Positions 1-8,877 of a DNA stretch of 64,000 nucleotides are shown here, piece by piece. The stretch covers positions 1 to 64,000 of the forward strand of contig NZ_CANLKR010000014.1 in NCBI RefSeq assembly GCF_947491715.1, read 5' to 3'. The notes under the pieces were generated by a model. It did not search any database and was not told where the DNA came from. It saw only the letters and a list, made by a program, of their open reading frames with translations. Every line of letters starts with the position of its first letter. Position 1 is the first letter of the stretch. The position numbers were made by a program, and so were the translations under genes. This DNA comes from an uncultured Shewanella sp. (lineage in GTDB: Bacteria > Pseudomonadota > Gammaproteobacteria > Enterobacterales > Shewanellaceae).

Positions 1-282
1 ATCTCTCTAGGAAGCTGCTTTGCCGTGTCAGTGGATGCGCATTATAGGGAGATTTGAAATGAGCGCAAGGGCTTTTTTACATTTAATTTAAAGAACCCCT
101 TTAAGTGCACAACAAACAATCAAAATTGGCATTTTTACATCAACTAGGCACTTAAAAAGGGATTTAAAGCCACATTCTTATGGTTATTAGAACGAATAGG
201 TGCTTTGACGTTATCTAAAAGAGTATAAAGCGATCACACTATTCATTCTAATAGCTTTCATTCTAACGTTCATAAAGAGAAA
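1..282. other. rRNA operon upstream region
   Basis: This gene-free stretch holds the P1 promoter of an rRNA operon on the minus strand and the AT-rich DNA behind it (about 75-100), which would serve as an UP element. Fis sites are usual further upstream in such promoters but I did not identify one. The rRNA genes themselves must lie left of position 1. Confidence 0.7.
41..68 (-). promoter_or_regulatory. rRNA operon P1 core promoter
   Basis: Read on the minus strand there is TTGCGC (63-68), a 16-bp spacer and a perfect TATAAT (41-46), then GCGCATCC and ACTGACACGG. The 16-bp spacer, the GC-rich discriminator and the ACTGACACGG start region match the layout of E. coli rrn P1 promoters. The start site would be near 32, firing out of the window's left edge. 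In E. coli an rRNA operon (rrnG) also lies downstream of clpB on the same strand, so gene order supports the call. The rRNA genes cannot be seen here. Confidence 0.88.
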
Positions 283-609
283 CTAGTTAGCGGGTTCTAA
301 ACTAAATAGAGAGTGCGAGATACCATCTTGGCAAATACTCTTTCCTGCATTCCACCCCTTATCAAACTTGCTTAAGCCATCAAGTACAGTATCTTTAGAA
401 AATGACTTCATCAATTCAACATTGCCTTCCTTTGTCGCGACTGCATTTTGGCATCCTCGATAGTATCCATAATGATAAAGGCTCTCATAATCTACATTAC
501 CCGCACCAATATAAGGTGCAGAAACCTTAACGCTGCCATATTCAGGCGTTGATGAACACCCCATTATAATAAGAGATAGTAGTGCAACGCCAAGCCATTT
601 AATTTTCAT
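283..609 (-). CDS. small lipoprotein, unknown function
   Basis: A 108-residue protein with a lipoprotein signal peptide: a short basic start, a hydrophobic stretch and lipobox IIMGC with the lipidated Cys at residue 18. The mature part has two further cysteines and many Tyr/Gly residues and no family I recognise. An ATG five codons upstream exists, but GGAGAG sits eight bases before the chosen ATG, so the shorter start is preferred. It lies between the clpB terminator and the rRNA promoter on the same strand, so it is probably its own transcription unit. The lipid anchor is well supported; the role is unknown. Confidence 0.72.
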   Translation of the reverse strand: MKIKWLGVALLSLIIMGCSSTPEYGSVKVSAPYIGAGNVDYESLYHYGYYRGCQNAVATKEGNVELMKSFSKDTVLDGLSKFDKGWNAGKSICQDGISHSLFSLEPAN

Positions 610-693
610 CTTTATTCTCTCCATAATTTAAGACAAACATAAAGTAATAAAACAACTTAAGCATGAGTTCTACTGAGATACAAATTTAAAAGA

Positions 694-727
694 GAAAAAT
701 CCCGTTGATCGAAATGATCAACGGGAT
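694..727 (-). terminator. clpB terminator
   Basis: A perfect 12-bp inverted repeat (699-710 with 716-727, loop of 5) is followed on the minus strand by a short T run. It begins about 40 bases after the clpB stop, as expected for an intrinsic terminator. Confidence 0.85.
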
Positions 728-765
728 ATCAATTGCACCATATCTGATGAATGAACAAGCATTCC

Positions 766-3339
766 CTATTGAGTAAACGTCAAACCATTTTCATCAGTAT
801 CGATGCGAATTGGATTCGATGGCATCAATTCACCACTCAACAGTTTTTGTGCCAATGGGTTTTCAACTTCCTGTTGCAACGCTCTTTTTAATGGCCTTGC
901 ACCATATATGGGATCATAACCCGCTTTTGCAATAAAGAGTAACGCTTCATCAGTAATAGTTAGCTGATACTCTTTTTCAGCCAAACGCTGTTCTAAAGCT
1001 TGAACCTGTAAACGTGCAATATGTAATATATGCTCAGTCCCTAAAGGATGGAATACCACTGACTCATCGACCCGATTTAAGAACTCAGGACGAAAGTTTT
1101 GTACCACAACCTCCATGACCTTTTCCTTCATCTCATCATATTTAAGTTGATGGAAACCTTCTTGGATCACATCAGAGCCTAAATTAGATGTCATTATCAC
1201 AACGGTATTTCTGAAATCAACCGTGCGTCCTTGCCCATCCGTTAAACGCCCATCATCTAATACCTGTAATAAAATATTAAAGACATCAGGATGTGCCTTT
1301 TCGACTTCATCAAGCAAAATAACAGAATAAGGTTTACGCCTAACAGCCTCTGTTAAATAACCGCCTTCTTCATAACCGATATAACCAGGAGGCGCACCCA
1401 CTAAACGTGACACTGAGTGTTTTTCCATAAACTCTGACATATCAATTCGCACTAATGCCGATTCTGTATCAAACAAATACTGCGCTAACGCTTTAGATAA
1501 TTCCGTTTTTCCCACCCCAGTTGGCCCAAGAAATAGAAAGGAACCAATGGGTCTGTTCGGATCTGACAGCCCTGCCCGACTTCGCCTAATGGCATTAGAG
1601 ACCGCATCGACGGCTTCATCTTGCCCAATGACCTGATCATGTAAAGCAGACTCCATTTGCAATAACTTTTCTTTTTCACCTTCAAGCATTTTCGCAACAG
1701 GGATCCCCGTCGCCTTTGAAAGCACATCAGCAATTTCAACCTCAGTGACACGATTACGCAGCAACGTCATTTCTTGCATTTCAGCCTGTGAGGCTAAATC
1801 TAATTGCTTTTCTAATTCAGGAATACGGCCATATTGCAATTCTGACATACGTGCTAAATCACCAGCGCGCTGAGCCACTTCTAAATTAAGTCGAGCTTGC
1901 TCTAAATCTGACTTAATGTGTTGAGTGCCCGCCAAAGCCGCTTTTTCGGTATGCCAAACTTCATTTAATTCAGCCGCTCGACTCTCCACTTCCACAAGCT
2001 CTTGCCGTAAATTGTCCAAACGCTTCACACTCGCTTCGTCTTCTTCTTTACTTAACGCCTGTTCTTCTAACTTTAATTGTATTGCTCGGCGTTCTAATCG
2101 ATCTAATGGTTCTGGCTTTGAATCGATTTGCATACGAATACTTGAGGCCGCTTCATCAATTAAATCGATAGCTTTATCCGGCAACTTACGGTCTGATATA
2201 TATCGATGAGACATGCTTGCCGCAGCAACAATCGCTGGATCGGTGATTTCAACATGATGATGCAATTCGTAGCGCTCTTTGAGTCCTCGTAAAATAGCTA
2301 TGGTGTCTTCTACACTCGGCTCATCGACTAGCACTTTTTGAAAGCGGCGCTCTAAAGCAGGATCTTTTTCAATGTATTGACGATATTCATCTAATGTTGT
2401 GGCGCCGACACAATGTAAATCCCCTCTTGCTAAGGCAGGTTTGAGCATATTGCCTGCATCCATTGCTCCATCACTTTTACCGGCACCGACCATAGTATGA
2501 AGCTCATCGATGAAGAGAATAACCTGGCCTTCTTCTTGAGATAATTCATGTAACACGGCTTTTAAGCGTTCTTCAAATTCACCTCTATATTTAGCCCCTG
2601 CCACTAACGCGCCCATATCTAATGAAAGCACACGTTTATTTTTGATGCCTTCTGGTACCTCATTATTAATAATGCGTTGTGCCAGCCCTTCAACAATCGC
2701 AGTTTTTCCCACACCCGGCTCACCAATTAATACGGGATTATTTTTGGTCCGACGTTGTAAGACTTGAATGGTTCGACGAATTTCTTCATCACGACCAATA
2801 ACGGGGTCAAGTTTTCCTTGCTCGGCGCGTTCCGTTAAATCAACAGTAAATTTATTCAAGGCTTGACGTTGATCCTCTGCATTAGGATCATCAATATTCT
2901 GTCCACCACGCATTTGATCTATCGTGCTATTGAGTATTTCAAAAACACCACCGGACTTTTGCAAGGCTTTTGATAATGGATCGCTTGCATCGAGTGCCGC
3001 TAACACAAACAACTCGCTGGAAATATATTTGTCTTTACGTTTTTGCGCTAATTTATCGCAATTATTAAGCAGTCTAATTAATCCTTGGGAGAGTTGAACA
3101 TCAGCATTGGCACCAGAGACTTGCGGTAAACTTTCTAACTCTTGTTCTAATAAAGAACGCAAATTACTCACTTGAATTCCCGCTTGATTCAGTAAACCAC
3201 TGATAGAGCCGCCATCTTGATTCAGCAATGACATCATTAAATGCACTGGTTCAATAAATTGATGATCTCGGCCTAAAGCCAATGACTGGGCATCGGAAAT
3301 GGCCGCTTGAAATTTGTTTGTCATACGTTCAGGTCGCAT
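766..3339 (-). CDS. clpB: ClpB protein disaggregase
   Basis: A cytoplasmic hexameric AAA+ unfoldase that works with DnaK/DnaJ/GrpE to rescue aggregated proteins after heat stress. At 857 residues it has the length of the E. coli protein. Visible in order are the Clp N-terminal repeat domain (about 1-145), the first AAA+ module with Walker A GEPGVGKT near 206 and Walker [10 protein letters not shown], the charged coiled-coil middle domain (about 400-520), and the second module with Walker A GPTGVGKT near 605. The start is the ATG directly behind GGAGGGG; an ATG five codons upstream overlaps that ribosome site and is less likely. A sigma-32 type promoter lies 42 bases upstream. Confidence 0.98.
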   Translation of the reverse strand: MRPERMTNKFQAAISDAQSLALGRDHQFIEPVHLMMSLLNQDGGSISGLLNQAGIQVSNLRSLLEQELESLPQVSGANADVQLSQGLIRLLNNCDKLAQKRKDKYISSELFVLAALDASDPLSKALQKSGGVFEILNSTIDQMRGGQNIDDPNAEDQRQALNKFTVDLTERAEQGKLDPVIGRDEEIRRTIQVLQRRTKNNPVLIGEPGVGKTAIVEGLAQRIINNEVPEGIKNKRVLSLDMGALVAGAKYRGEFEERLKAVLHELSQEEGQVILFIDELHTMVGAGKSDGAMDAGNMLKPALARGDLHCVGATTLDEYRQYIEKDPALERRFQKVLVDEPSVEDTIAILRGLKERYELHHHVEITDPAIVAAASMSHRYISDRKLPDKAIDLIDEAASSIRMQIDSKPEPLDRLERRAIQLKLEEQALSKEEDEASVKRLDNLRQELVEVESRAAELNEVWHTEKAALAGTQHIKSDLEQARLNLEVAQRAGDLARMSELQYGRIPELEKQLDLASQAEMQEMTLLRNRVTEVEIADVLSKATGIPVAKMLEGEKEKLLQMESALHDQVIGQDEAVDAVSNAIRRSRAGLSDPNRPIGSFLFLGPTGVGKTELSKALAQYLFDTESALVRIDMSEFMEKHSVSRLVGAPPGYIGYEEGGYLTEAVRRKPYSVILLDEVEKAHPDVFNILLQVLDDGRLTDGQGRTVDFRNTVVIMTSNLGSDVIQEGFHQLKYDEMKEKVMEVVVQNFRPEFLNRVDESVVFHPLGTEHILHIARLQVQALEQRLAEKEYQLTITDEALLFIAKAGYDPIYGARPLKRALQQEVENPLAQKLLSGELMPSNPIRIDTDENGLTFTQ

Positions 3340-3380
3340 ATCCCCTCCAAGCATAAATAGATAAATAATCGTTAATTAAA

Positions 3381-3408
3381 ATATGGGGGAGAATTAGTCA
3401 ATTTCAAG
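3381..3408 (-). promoter_or_regulatory. sigma-32 heat-shock promoter of clpB
   Basis: On the minus strand CTTGAAA (3402-3408) and CCCCATAT (3381-3388) are separated by exactly 13 bases. This is essentially the RpoH consensus, and it sits 42 bases before the clpB ATG, matching the known heat-shock control of clpB. Confidence 0.9.
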
Positions 3409-3419
3409 GGGTGGAGTCC

Positions 3420-3588
3420 TAAACCCGTGAAACTTCAAGATGCCTGTTTTCAGAGCGCGTAAAAAGTGCCTAATTCAAGGCGTATTCTTTTTAAAAGACA
3501 AAGGGGCCGAAATACTTATTGCCTTAATTAAGATGATACAACGTAGAAGTCGGTGCTTTTGCACACTCCCGAAGAGCTGGTTTAAAAT
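3420..3588. mobile_element. miniature element, truncated copy
   Basis: About 165 bp resembling the left part of the 263-bp elements at 8471 and 32164. It shares the end motif ACCCGTGA, the GTTTTCAGAGC block, CTAATTCAAGGCGTATT, GATACAACG and the GAGCTGGTTTAAAA block. It carries a small internal insertion near 3495-3510 and lacks the right half, so it is a decayed copy. It begins about a dozen bases upstream of the clpB heat-shock promoter. Confidence 0.75.
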
Positions 3589-3785
3589 TAAATGAATTTG
3601 GTTAGAGAAACCATTCTTTATTAGACTGTCATAACCCTGAAAACCCGAAAAGTTCCCCCCCTAAAAGTTGATTGATATGATGCTCAATAAAACTCAAGAA
3701 GATCCCTTTGGTAATATTCTTGAAATTTATAGTCACAGCTATGAGCTTCACTACTCTGCTGGTGCTTATAAATAAGGTAGCGTAA

Positions 3786-3812
3786 AGAAACACCAGCTGA
3801 TTTTCGGCTGGT
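3786..3812 (-). terminator. pgeF terminator
   Basis: ACCAGC (3792-3797) pairs with GCTGGT (3807-3812) directly after the pgeF stop, and the minus strand then reads GTTTCTTTA. This is a short and fairly weak intrinsic terminator. Confidence 0.5.
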
Positions 3813-4523
3813 TTACTCACTTAACCAAATAAATGAAGCCATACGGCCCGTTATCCCCTCACGGCGATACGAAAAAAACGTCTCAGTATTTAAGTAGGTA
3901 CACCGCTTATCTTGATAAACTTCAGTCACGCCCGCTTGTTGAAGTCGATAACAGGCTAAACCTTGCAGATCGGCTAAGTATTTGTCATTCACTGGTTTGA
4001 AAAAAATGGTACAAGCCGCATCTTTTTCAATAAACTGCTGCCTCACTTCTGAGCCCACCTCAAACACCTTTGGCCCAATACAAGGTCCTAAATAAGCAAT
4101 CATCTCTGCTTGTTTAAAATGTACTAAAGCCGATTCAATGATCCCATCGCATAAACCTCGCCACCCCGCATGGACCGCAGCCACCTGAGTACCTTGTTTA
4201 TTACACAATAATACGGGTAAACAATCGGCTGTCATTACCACACATACTTGCTTCATGTCTTGAGTCACTGAGCCATCAGCTTTATGAACTTGAGTATTAT
4301 CCGCTTCAATGACATCAGTACCATGCACTTGTTCAAGCCAGGCTGGTGTTGAGGTTAATGCTAATTGAGACTGCATTAACCGTCGATTAGTGACCACAGA
4401 CTTAGGGTCATCACCCACATGGGCACCTAGATTCAAGCTGTCATAAGGCGGCAAGCTAACGCCGCCTAAGCGCGTTGAAAATGCAATGTTGACACTTGGA
4501 GGAATAAACCAAGTCGAATTCAT
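3813..4523 (-). CDS. pgeF: peptidoglycan editing factor PgeF (YfiH)
   Basis: A multicopper-oxidase-fold (laccase-domain, DUF152) protein. The family removes wrongly placed L-serine from muropeptide precursors and was earlier called polyphenol oxidase. Hallmarks are LEQVHGTDV, TADCLPVLL, AAVHAGWRGL and LGPCIGPKVFEVG, which hold the conserved His/Cys zinc or copper ligands. At 236 residues it is the usual length. Two ATGs are six bases apart; the downstream one is chosen because AGGA lies eight bases before it but only two before the other. It sits 18 bases downstream of rluD, so the two are probably one operon, the conserved enterobacterial order. Confidence 0.93.
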   Translation of the reverse strand: MNSTWFIPPSVNIAFSTRLGGVSLPPYDSLNLGAHVGDDPKSVVTNRRLMQSQLALTSTPAWLEQVHGTDVIEADNTQVHKADGSVTQDMKQVCVVMTADCLPVLLCNKQGTQVAAVHAGWRGLCDGIIESALVHFKQAEMIAYLGPCIGPKVFEVGSEVRQQFIEKDAACTIFFKPVNDKYLADLQGLACYRLQQAGVTEVYQDKRCTYLNTETFFSYRREGITGRMASFIWLSE

Positions 4524-4541
4524 TGCCATTATCCTCTCAAT

Positions 4542-5513
4542 TTAAATCACTGATGGGTTTTCTTGCGTATCGAGACGCAGCGCCTGAGTCAATATTTTCA
4601 TATCTTCAGGGATAGGGGCTTGCCAGCTCATGATTTCACAAGTGAAAGGGTGTGCCAGTTCTAACCGAACCGCATGCAAAGCTTGACGTTTAAAGCCCAT
4701 GTAGGTCTCAAAAAACTCAGGAGTCACGCCCTTTGGCGGACGAGGTCGGCCACCATAAACAGGATCGCCAACTAACACATGTCCAATATGAGCCATGTGC
4801 ACACGAATTTGGTGAGTACGACCCGACTCAAGCCTTAATCTTAGGCGGGTATGCGCGCGAAATTTCTCTGCGACTCGATAATGGGTCATCGCAGGTTTGC
4901 CATCATACACCACAGCCATATGTGTTCGCTTAGTCGGATGCCTGTCAATCGGCTCATCCACTGTACCACCCGAAATAATGGTACCTTGTACTATAGCCTC
5001 ATATTCACGAGTAATATCTCTGGCTTGCAAAGCCGCCACTAAATGTGTTTGTGCTTCCACTGTTTTTGCGACCACCATTAAACCCGTGGTATCTTTGTCC
5101 AAACGATGCACAATTCCCGCTCTTGGGACTAACTCAATATTAGGGCAATGGTGCAATAACGCATTCAATAAAGTGCCATCGCTATTACCCGCGCCAGGGT
5201 GCACCACTAAACCAGCCTGTTTATTAATCACTAAAATATGATCATCTTCATAAACAATATCAAGCTCAATGGCTTGAGCTTCGGCTTTAGTTTCTTCTTC
5301 TAATGTGGCTTGAATAACAATCTCTTGCCCTTCTAACACCTTGATTCTAGGCTTGTCTGTTACCACTCCATCCACAAAAACAGCACCCGATAGTATCCAT
5401 TCTTTGATGCGCGTACGCGAGTAATCGGGGAACAAACTGGCCAAAGTCTGGTCTAGTCTTTGTCCGGTTTGTGTTGATGTTATCTCGCTTTTTAGATTAA
5501 TCTCTTGTGTCAT
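4542..5513 (-). CDS. rluD: 23S rRNA pseudouridine synthase RluD
   Basis: Makes pseudouridines 1911, 1915 and 1917 in helix 69 of 23S rRNA. An N-terminal S4 RNA-binding domain (about 17-75) is followed by the RluA-type catalytic domain. The catalytic Asp is residue 139 in GIVHRLDKDTTG, the same number as in the E. coli enzyme. RTHQIRVHMAHIGHVLVGD is the C-terminal family motif. An in-frame GTG five codons upstream would give 328 residues, but the ATG used here aligns residue for residue with E. coli RluD. It is divergent from bamD. Confidence 0.96.
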   Translation of the reverse strand: MTQEINLKSEITSTQTGQRLDQTLASLFPDYSRTRIKEWILSGAVFVDGVVTDKPRIKVLEGQEIVIQATLEEETKAEAQAIELDIVYEDDHILVINKQAGLVVHPGAGNSDGTLLNALLHHCPNIELVPRAGIVHRLDKDTTGLMVVAKTVEAQTHLVAALQARDITREYEAIVQGTIISGGTVDEPIDRHPTKRTHMAVVYDGKPAMTHYRVAEKFRAHTRLRLRLESGRTHQIRVHMAHIGHVLVGDPVYGGRPRPPKGVTPEFFETYMGFKRQALHAVRLELAHPFTCEIMSWQAPIPEDMKILTQALRLDTQENPSVI

Positions 5514-5635
5514 AGGAACCGTACCCACTTTTTGGGGTCCAAAATTGTTTACTATCTGTTACAATCAAGTCGTTTCTATTTTATCGTGAAATAGAAAAAT
5601 TCTTAACAATAACTTTAAAAGAATCGAATTCAAGT

Positions 5636-6397
5636 ATGTATAAATTTGCCAAAAGTACTGCCATAGTCCTAATGTCACTGGCCATTGTGGCTTGTAGCAG
5701 TAGCCCTAAGGAAGATCTTACGCTGAATAAAACCTCTCCTGAAGAGCTCTATTCTCAAGCAAGAACCTCTATGGAGCTGGGTAATTTCAGCAAAGCCGTA
5801 CGTTCATTAGAAGCCTTAGATTCACGTTTTCCCTTTGGTCCACATAAAACTCAGGTTCAACTGGATCTTATCTATGCTTATTATAAGCTAAATGACCCTG
5901 CTTCAGGCCTAGCGAATATTGATCGCTTTATTCGTTTAAACCCGACTCACAAAGATATCGATTATGTTTATTACATGCGTGGATTAGTCAATATGCAAAT
6001 TGATGACTATCTATTTCATGACATGCTTAACATCGATAGAAGCGATCGCGATCCAAAACCTGCGCAAGATGCATTCAAAGATTTCGGCAGACTACTTAAG
6101 TTATACCCGAATAGCAAGTATGCAGCCGATGCTCAGCAACGAATGATCGCAATAAAAAATCGTTTAGCGCGCTATTCTATCCATGTGGCTCAATATTATT
6201 TAAAAATGAATGCATGGAGTGCGGCAGCCAATCGTGCTCAACTGGTACTGGAAACGTATCCGGATACCCCTTCAACAGAGCGCGCATTGGAAATTATGGC
6301 ACAAGCCTATGGAGAGTTAGGGCAAAGTACATTAAAAGGTAATGCACTATTAGTGCTAGAAAAAAACTTTCCTCATAACGAGCTAGTTGCCCAATAA
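5636..6397 (+). CDS. bamD: outer-membrane assembly lipoprotein BamD
   Basis: An essential lipoprotein of the BAM complex, which folds beta-barrel proteins into the outer membrane from the periplasmic side. The signal peptide ends in lipobox AIVAC with Cys20 lipidated. The mature protein is built from TPR-like helical repeats, with SPEELYSQARTSMELG as the first. At 253 residues it is close to the 245 of E. coli BamD. It is transcribed away from rluD, the same divergent arrangement as in enterobacteria. Confidence 0.96.
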   Translation: MYKFAKSTAIVLMSLAIVACSSSPKEDLTLNKTSPEELYSQARTSMELGNFSKAVRSLEALDSRFPFGPHKTQVQLDLIYAYYKLNDPASGLANIDRFIRLNPTHKDIDYVYYMRGLVNMQIDDYLFHDMLNIDRSDRDPKPAQDAFKDFGRLLKLYPNSKYAADAQQRMIAIKNRLARYSIHVAQYYLKMNAWSAAANRAQLVLETYPDTPSTERALEIMAQAYGELGQSTLKGNALLVLEKNFPHNELVAQ

Positions 6398-6423
6398 CAG
6401 GGTGTTGACTTCAAATTACCATT

Positions 6424-6452
6424 AAGTCCATCTCAAGATGGGCTTAACCTTT
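6424..6452 (+). terminator. bamD terminator
   Basis: An imperfect hairpin (AAGTCCATCT and AGATGGGCTT, two-base loop) followed by AACCTTTTA, 27 bases after the bamD stop. Confidence 0.65.
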
Positions 6453-6568
6453 TACTTCTTCAAAAAACTGCCAAATCGAACAAAACCCAACCACTCAACA
6501 CGTATTTTGGCCTTTTTTTAAAATAATGGTTGACTCTCAGGCTAAAAAGCTTTTAAATTGCGCCCGTT

Positions 6569-6644
6569 GCCCGAATAGCTCAGTCGGTAGAGCAGAGGAT
6601 TGAAAATCCTCGTGTCCCTGGTTCGATTCCGGGTTCGGGCACCA
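6569..6644 (+). tRNA. tRNA-Phe (GAA)
   Basis: A complete 76-nt cloverleaf. The acceptor stem GCCCGAA pairs with TTCGGGC and CCA is encoded. The D arm, the anticodon loop TTGAAAA inside GAGGA/TCCTC giving anticodon GAA, and the T arm GGTTCGATTCC are all regular. It stands alone and is followed by a terminator. Confidence 0.98.
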
Positions 6645-6681
6645 CTTTTAATTCAATGATGATGTCATGAGTTAAAAAACA

Positions 6682-6704
6682 AACCTCTTTATTGAGGTTT
6701 TTTT
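6682..6704 (+). terminator. tRNA-Phe terminator
   Basis: AACCTC, a short loop and GAGGTT followed by seven Ts, 38 bases after the tRNA. Confidence 0.85.
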
Positions 6705-6774
6705 ATGCCTGTCATTCGGCCATTATTGTCTAACGCTATGCTAATGCCATGAGCTACCGCCGATAGATAACCCC

Positions 6775-7215
6775 CTATTCACTGCGATAAGCCATTATAA
6801 TGATATTACGTCCCTGATCACGAAAACGTAAATAACGCTGCTGAACCTCACAGGTAACATCATTGCTATTTACAATATAAAAGCCCAAAGACTCATAGAA
6901 AGCATGTAAATAGGCATAAGGAAATACATACGTCTTCTCATCAAACTTTTGAGAGAGTAATTTCAATAAACGACGTGCCACTCCCATATTCTGATGTGCT
7001 GGCGCAACGGCCACACCCGAGAGCAATCTATAATTGCCACAGCCTCTGATATACCCACAAGCAACCAGCTCACTTTGTTCAAAGCGCACAACAGCACAGT
7101 GCTCAAATCGTTTTGCTTTCCCTCGAAAACCATGAGTGCGATAAAACTTATTCGCTAAGGGGATTTCAAGATCTGTTAACCATTGTGCTTGATAACGACA
7201 CAAGCCTGCTTTCAC
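6775..7215 (-). CDS. GNAT-family N-acetyltransferase
   Basis: A 146-residue protein with the acetyl-CoA-binding motif of the GNAT fold: VAVAPAHQNMGVARRLL around residues 68-84, then a YESLGF motif. The substrate cannot be told from sequence. The start is a GTG with GGAGGG four bases upstream. It is transcribed toward the tRNA and has no functional neighbour. Family membership is secure; no gene symbol can be assigned. Confidence 0.8.
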   Translation of the reverse strand: MKAGLCRYQAQWLTDLEIPLANKFYRTHGFRGKAKRFEHCAVVRFEQSELVACGYIRGCGNYRLLSGVAVAPAHQNMGVARRLLKLLSQKFDEKTYVFPYAYLHAFYESLGFYIVNSNDVTCEVQQRYLRFRDQGRNIIIMAYRSE

Positions 7216-7399
7216 CTAGCCCTCCTCACTTTTGTACTAACACCTTAACGCTAACACTTTTGTTTTAATGGGCTATAATTTTACATCTCTCCCAGTAAAA
7301 ATAAAAAGTTAAAATAAAAAGTTAAAATAAAAAATAAGATAACGCATTTTTACACAATGAGAGTAACTATTTAACTCGGCACCATAAGGACATGGCACA

Positions 7400-8449
7400 A
7401 TGAAATTATTAACTTTTGTAGTACTCCTCTTTATCTCACTAAATAGCTATGCCAACGTTAAAGGCGAAGACTTAATCTACGCACAATTACTCTCTGATCC
7501 ACACTTATCTAATATCAAACTGGGTGCGAAGGCCATGCACCATGAATTACCTAATAATCAAGTGCTCTGGGATTTTACGGCTTATACATTATGGAAAACA
7601 ATCAATAATGCCGACTCAGAACATGATGAATTTGATGATACCAACGCTTGGCTCATTAAAGCCCTCACTGAATACAAGAGCCCCAGATATCGCGTATTAT
7701 TAGTCGAACTTAATACCCAAAAACAATCGAGTAAAATAAAGCGTTACTTAAAAAAGGCACTCAAGTCACTTCCTAAAAACTCTCAACACTCTTTTGATAT
7801 TCAAACTTACGAAGCTATCGATATCAGCGCGATTCAACCTCAACAACATGCGACAAAAGCGCTTTTTCAACAATTACAATTGGGAAGCACACTTGATATT
7901 GTCTTAAAAACACTTGGAGATCCCAATGATGTCGGTCAATATCTCAACCATAAATTTCGTTTTTTCATTGGCGGTCAAACATTTCAAAACCTTCGTTTAA
8001 CCTATAGTAATATTGGATCCATGGAACTCAGGTATGATGCAAATAAATGGGTTGTCGATAAAAAATCTTTACAAGCTAACCATAGCCTGATGGATATTCC
8101 TCCTCAATACCAAGATCTCGTTTCAAGGCTGATCAGTAACGATGCACCACAAATTAAAGCAGCGGCCAGAGAAGCCATGCAACTTCCCTTGTCTGATGAA
8201 CAGTCACTCGATGTACTTGCTCAATACCTGTGGAACAATAGAACAACCCAAGATAAATATATGGCAGACTCGATGGCTTGGTTATGCAAAGTATTAGGAC
8301 ACAGCAATAATGGCCGCTATAAAGCCTTCTTGGAAATGTTAGCCACCAGTGATGCCCATGAGAAAATTGCCCACTACGCAGAAGGTTCAGCAGAAAACCT
8401 ATTATCTCAAGTCAATGGCTTTACCCCTGAGTTGAAGACCCGCTCTTAG
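7400..8449 (+). CDS. secreted protein of unknown function, copy A
   Basis: A 349-residue protein with a cleavable signal peptide (MKLLTFVVLLFISLNSYA). The first third looks helical. A central segment around LGSTLDIVLKTLGDP and LRLTYSNIGSMELRY recalls the strand-helix pattern of SmpA/BamE-like domains, a weak impression only. The last third is again helical (SNDAPQIKAAAREAMQLPL). It is clearly paralogous to the gene at 8878 along its whole length; both keep AKAMHHELP, HDEFDDTNAWLIKA and ISNDAPQIKAAAREA. The pair therefore arose by tandem duplication, and a miniature element now sits between them. Probable location is the periplasm; function unknown. Confidence 0.8.
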   Translation: MKLLTFVVLLFISLNSYANVKGEDLIYAQLLSDPHLSNIKLGAKAMHHELPNNQVLWDFTAYTLWKTINNADSEHDEFDDTNAWLIKALTEYKSPRYRVLLVELNTQKQSSKIKRYLKKALKSLPKNSQHSFDIQTYEAIDISAIQPQQHATKALFQQLQLGSTLDIVLKTLGDPNDVGQYLNHKFRFFIGGQTFQNLRLTYSNIGSMELRYDANKWVVDKKSLQANHSLMDIPPQYQDLVSRLISNDAPQIKAAAREAMQLPLSDEQSLDVLAQYLWNNRTTQDKYMADSMAWLCKVLGHSNNGRYKAFLEMLATSDAHEKIAHYAEGSAENLLSQVNGFTPELKTRS

Positions 8450-8470
8450 CAATAAAACGATGACACCCTA

Positions 8471-8733
8471 TACCCGTGATACCTGAAGATGCATGTTTTC
8501 AGAGCCTGTAAAAGTGCCTAATTCAAGGCGTATTATTGCAAGAATGCTTATTGCCTTTTAAGGTGATACAACGCAGAAGTAGGTGATTTTACAGACTCCC
8601 AAAGGGCTGGTTTAAAAGCCTTTTATACTGCGTTATTGAACATCAGCTTAGAATGACTAGGCACGCTGTTCAATGCCTTGCCTAAAAGGCTTTTAATTCC
8701 AGCTGAATCCTGCATCTTCAGGTATCACGGGTA
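8471..8733. mobile_element. 263-bp miniature inverted-repeat element (intact)
   Basis: Perfect 23-bp terminal inverted repeats starting TACCCGTGATACCTGAAG, flanked by TA on both sides (8469-8470 and 8734-8735). The element has no coding capacity. It matches the element at 32164 end to end in inverted orientation, with the same 263-bp length. The TA target duplication suggests mobilisation by an IS630/Tc1/mariner-type transposase, which is not in this window. It lies 21 bp after the stop of the upstream paralogue. Confidence 0.9.
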
Positions 8734-8877
8734 TAAACAGCGACCCTATTATTAATAAGACTCTGATTAAGTTGATTATTAAATAGAATTAAGACATTAT
8801 AGCCCCTTTCTAAATGTAAGATAAACAATAATAAAAAAATACACAAATGGGAATTTTGTGTATACGGAGATTCATTC

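Noticed and set aside
3629..3820. 63-codon frame on the minus strand downstream of pgeF
   Set aside because: It begins inside the pgeF stop region, has no ribosome site and covers the pgeF terminator; a chance frame.
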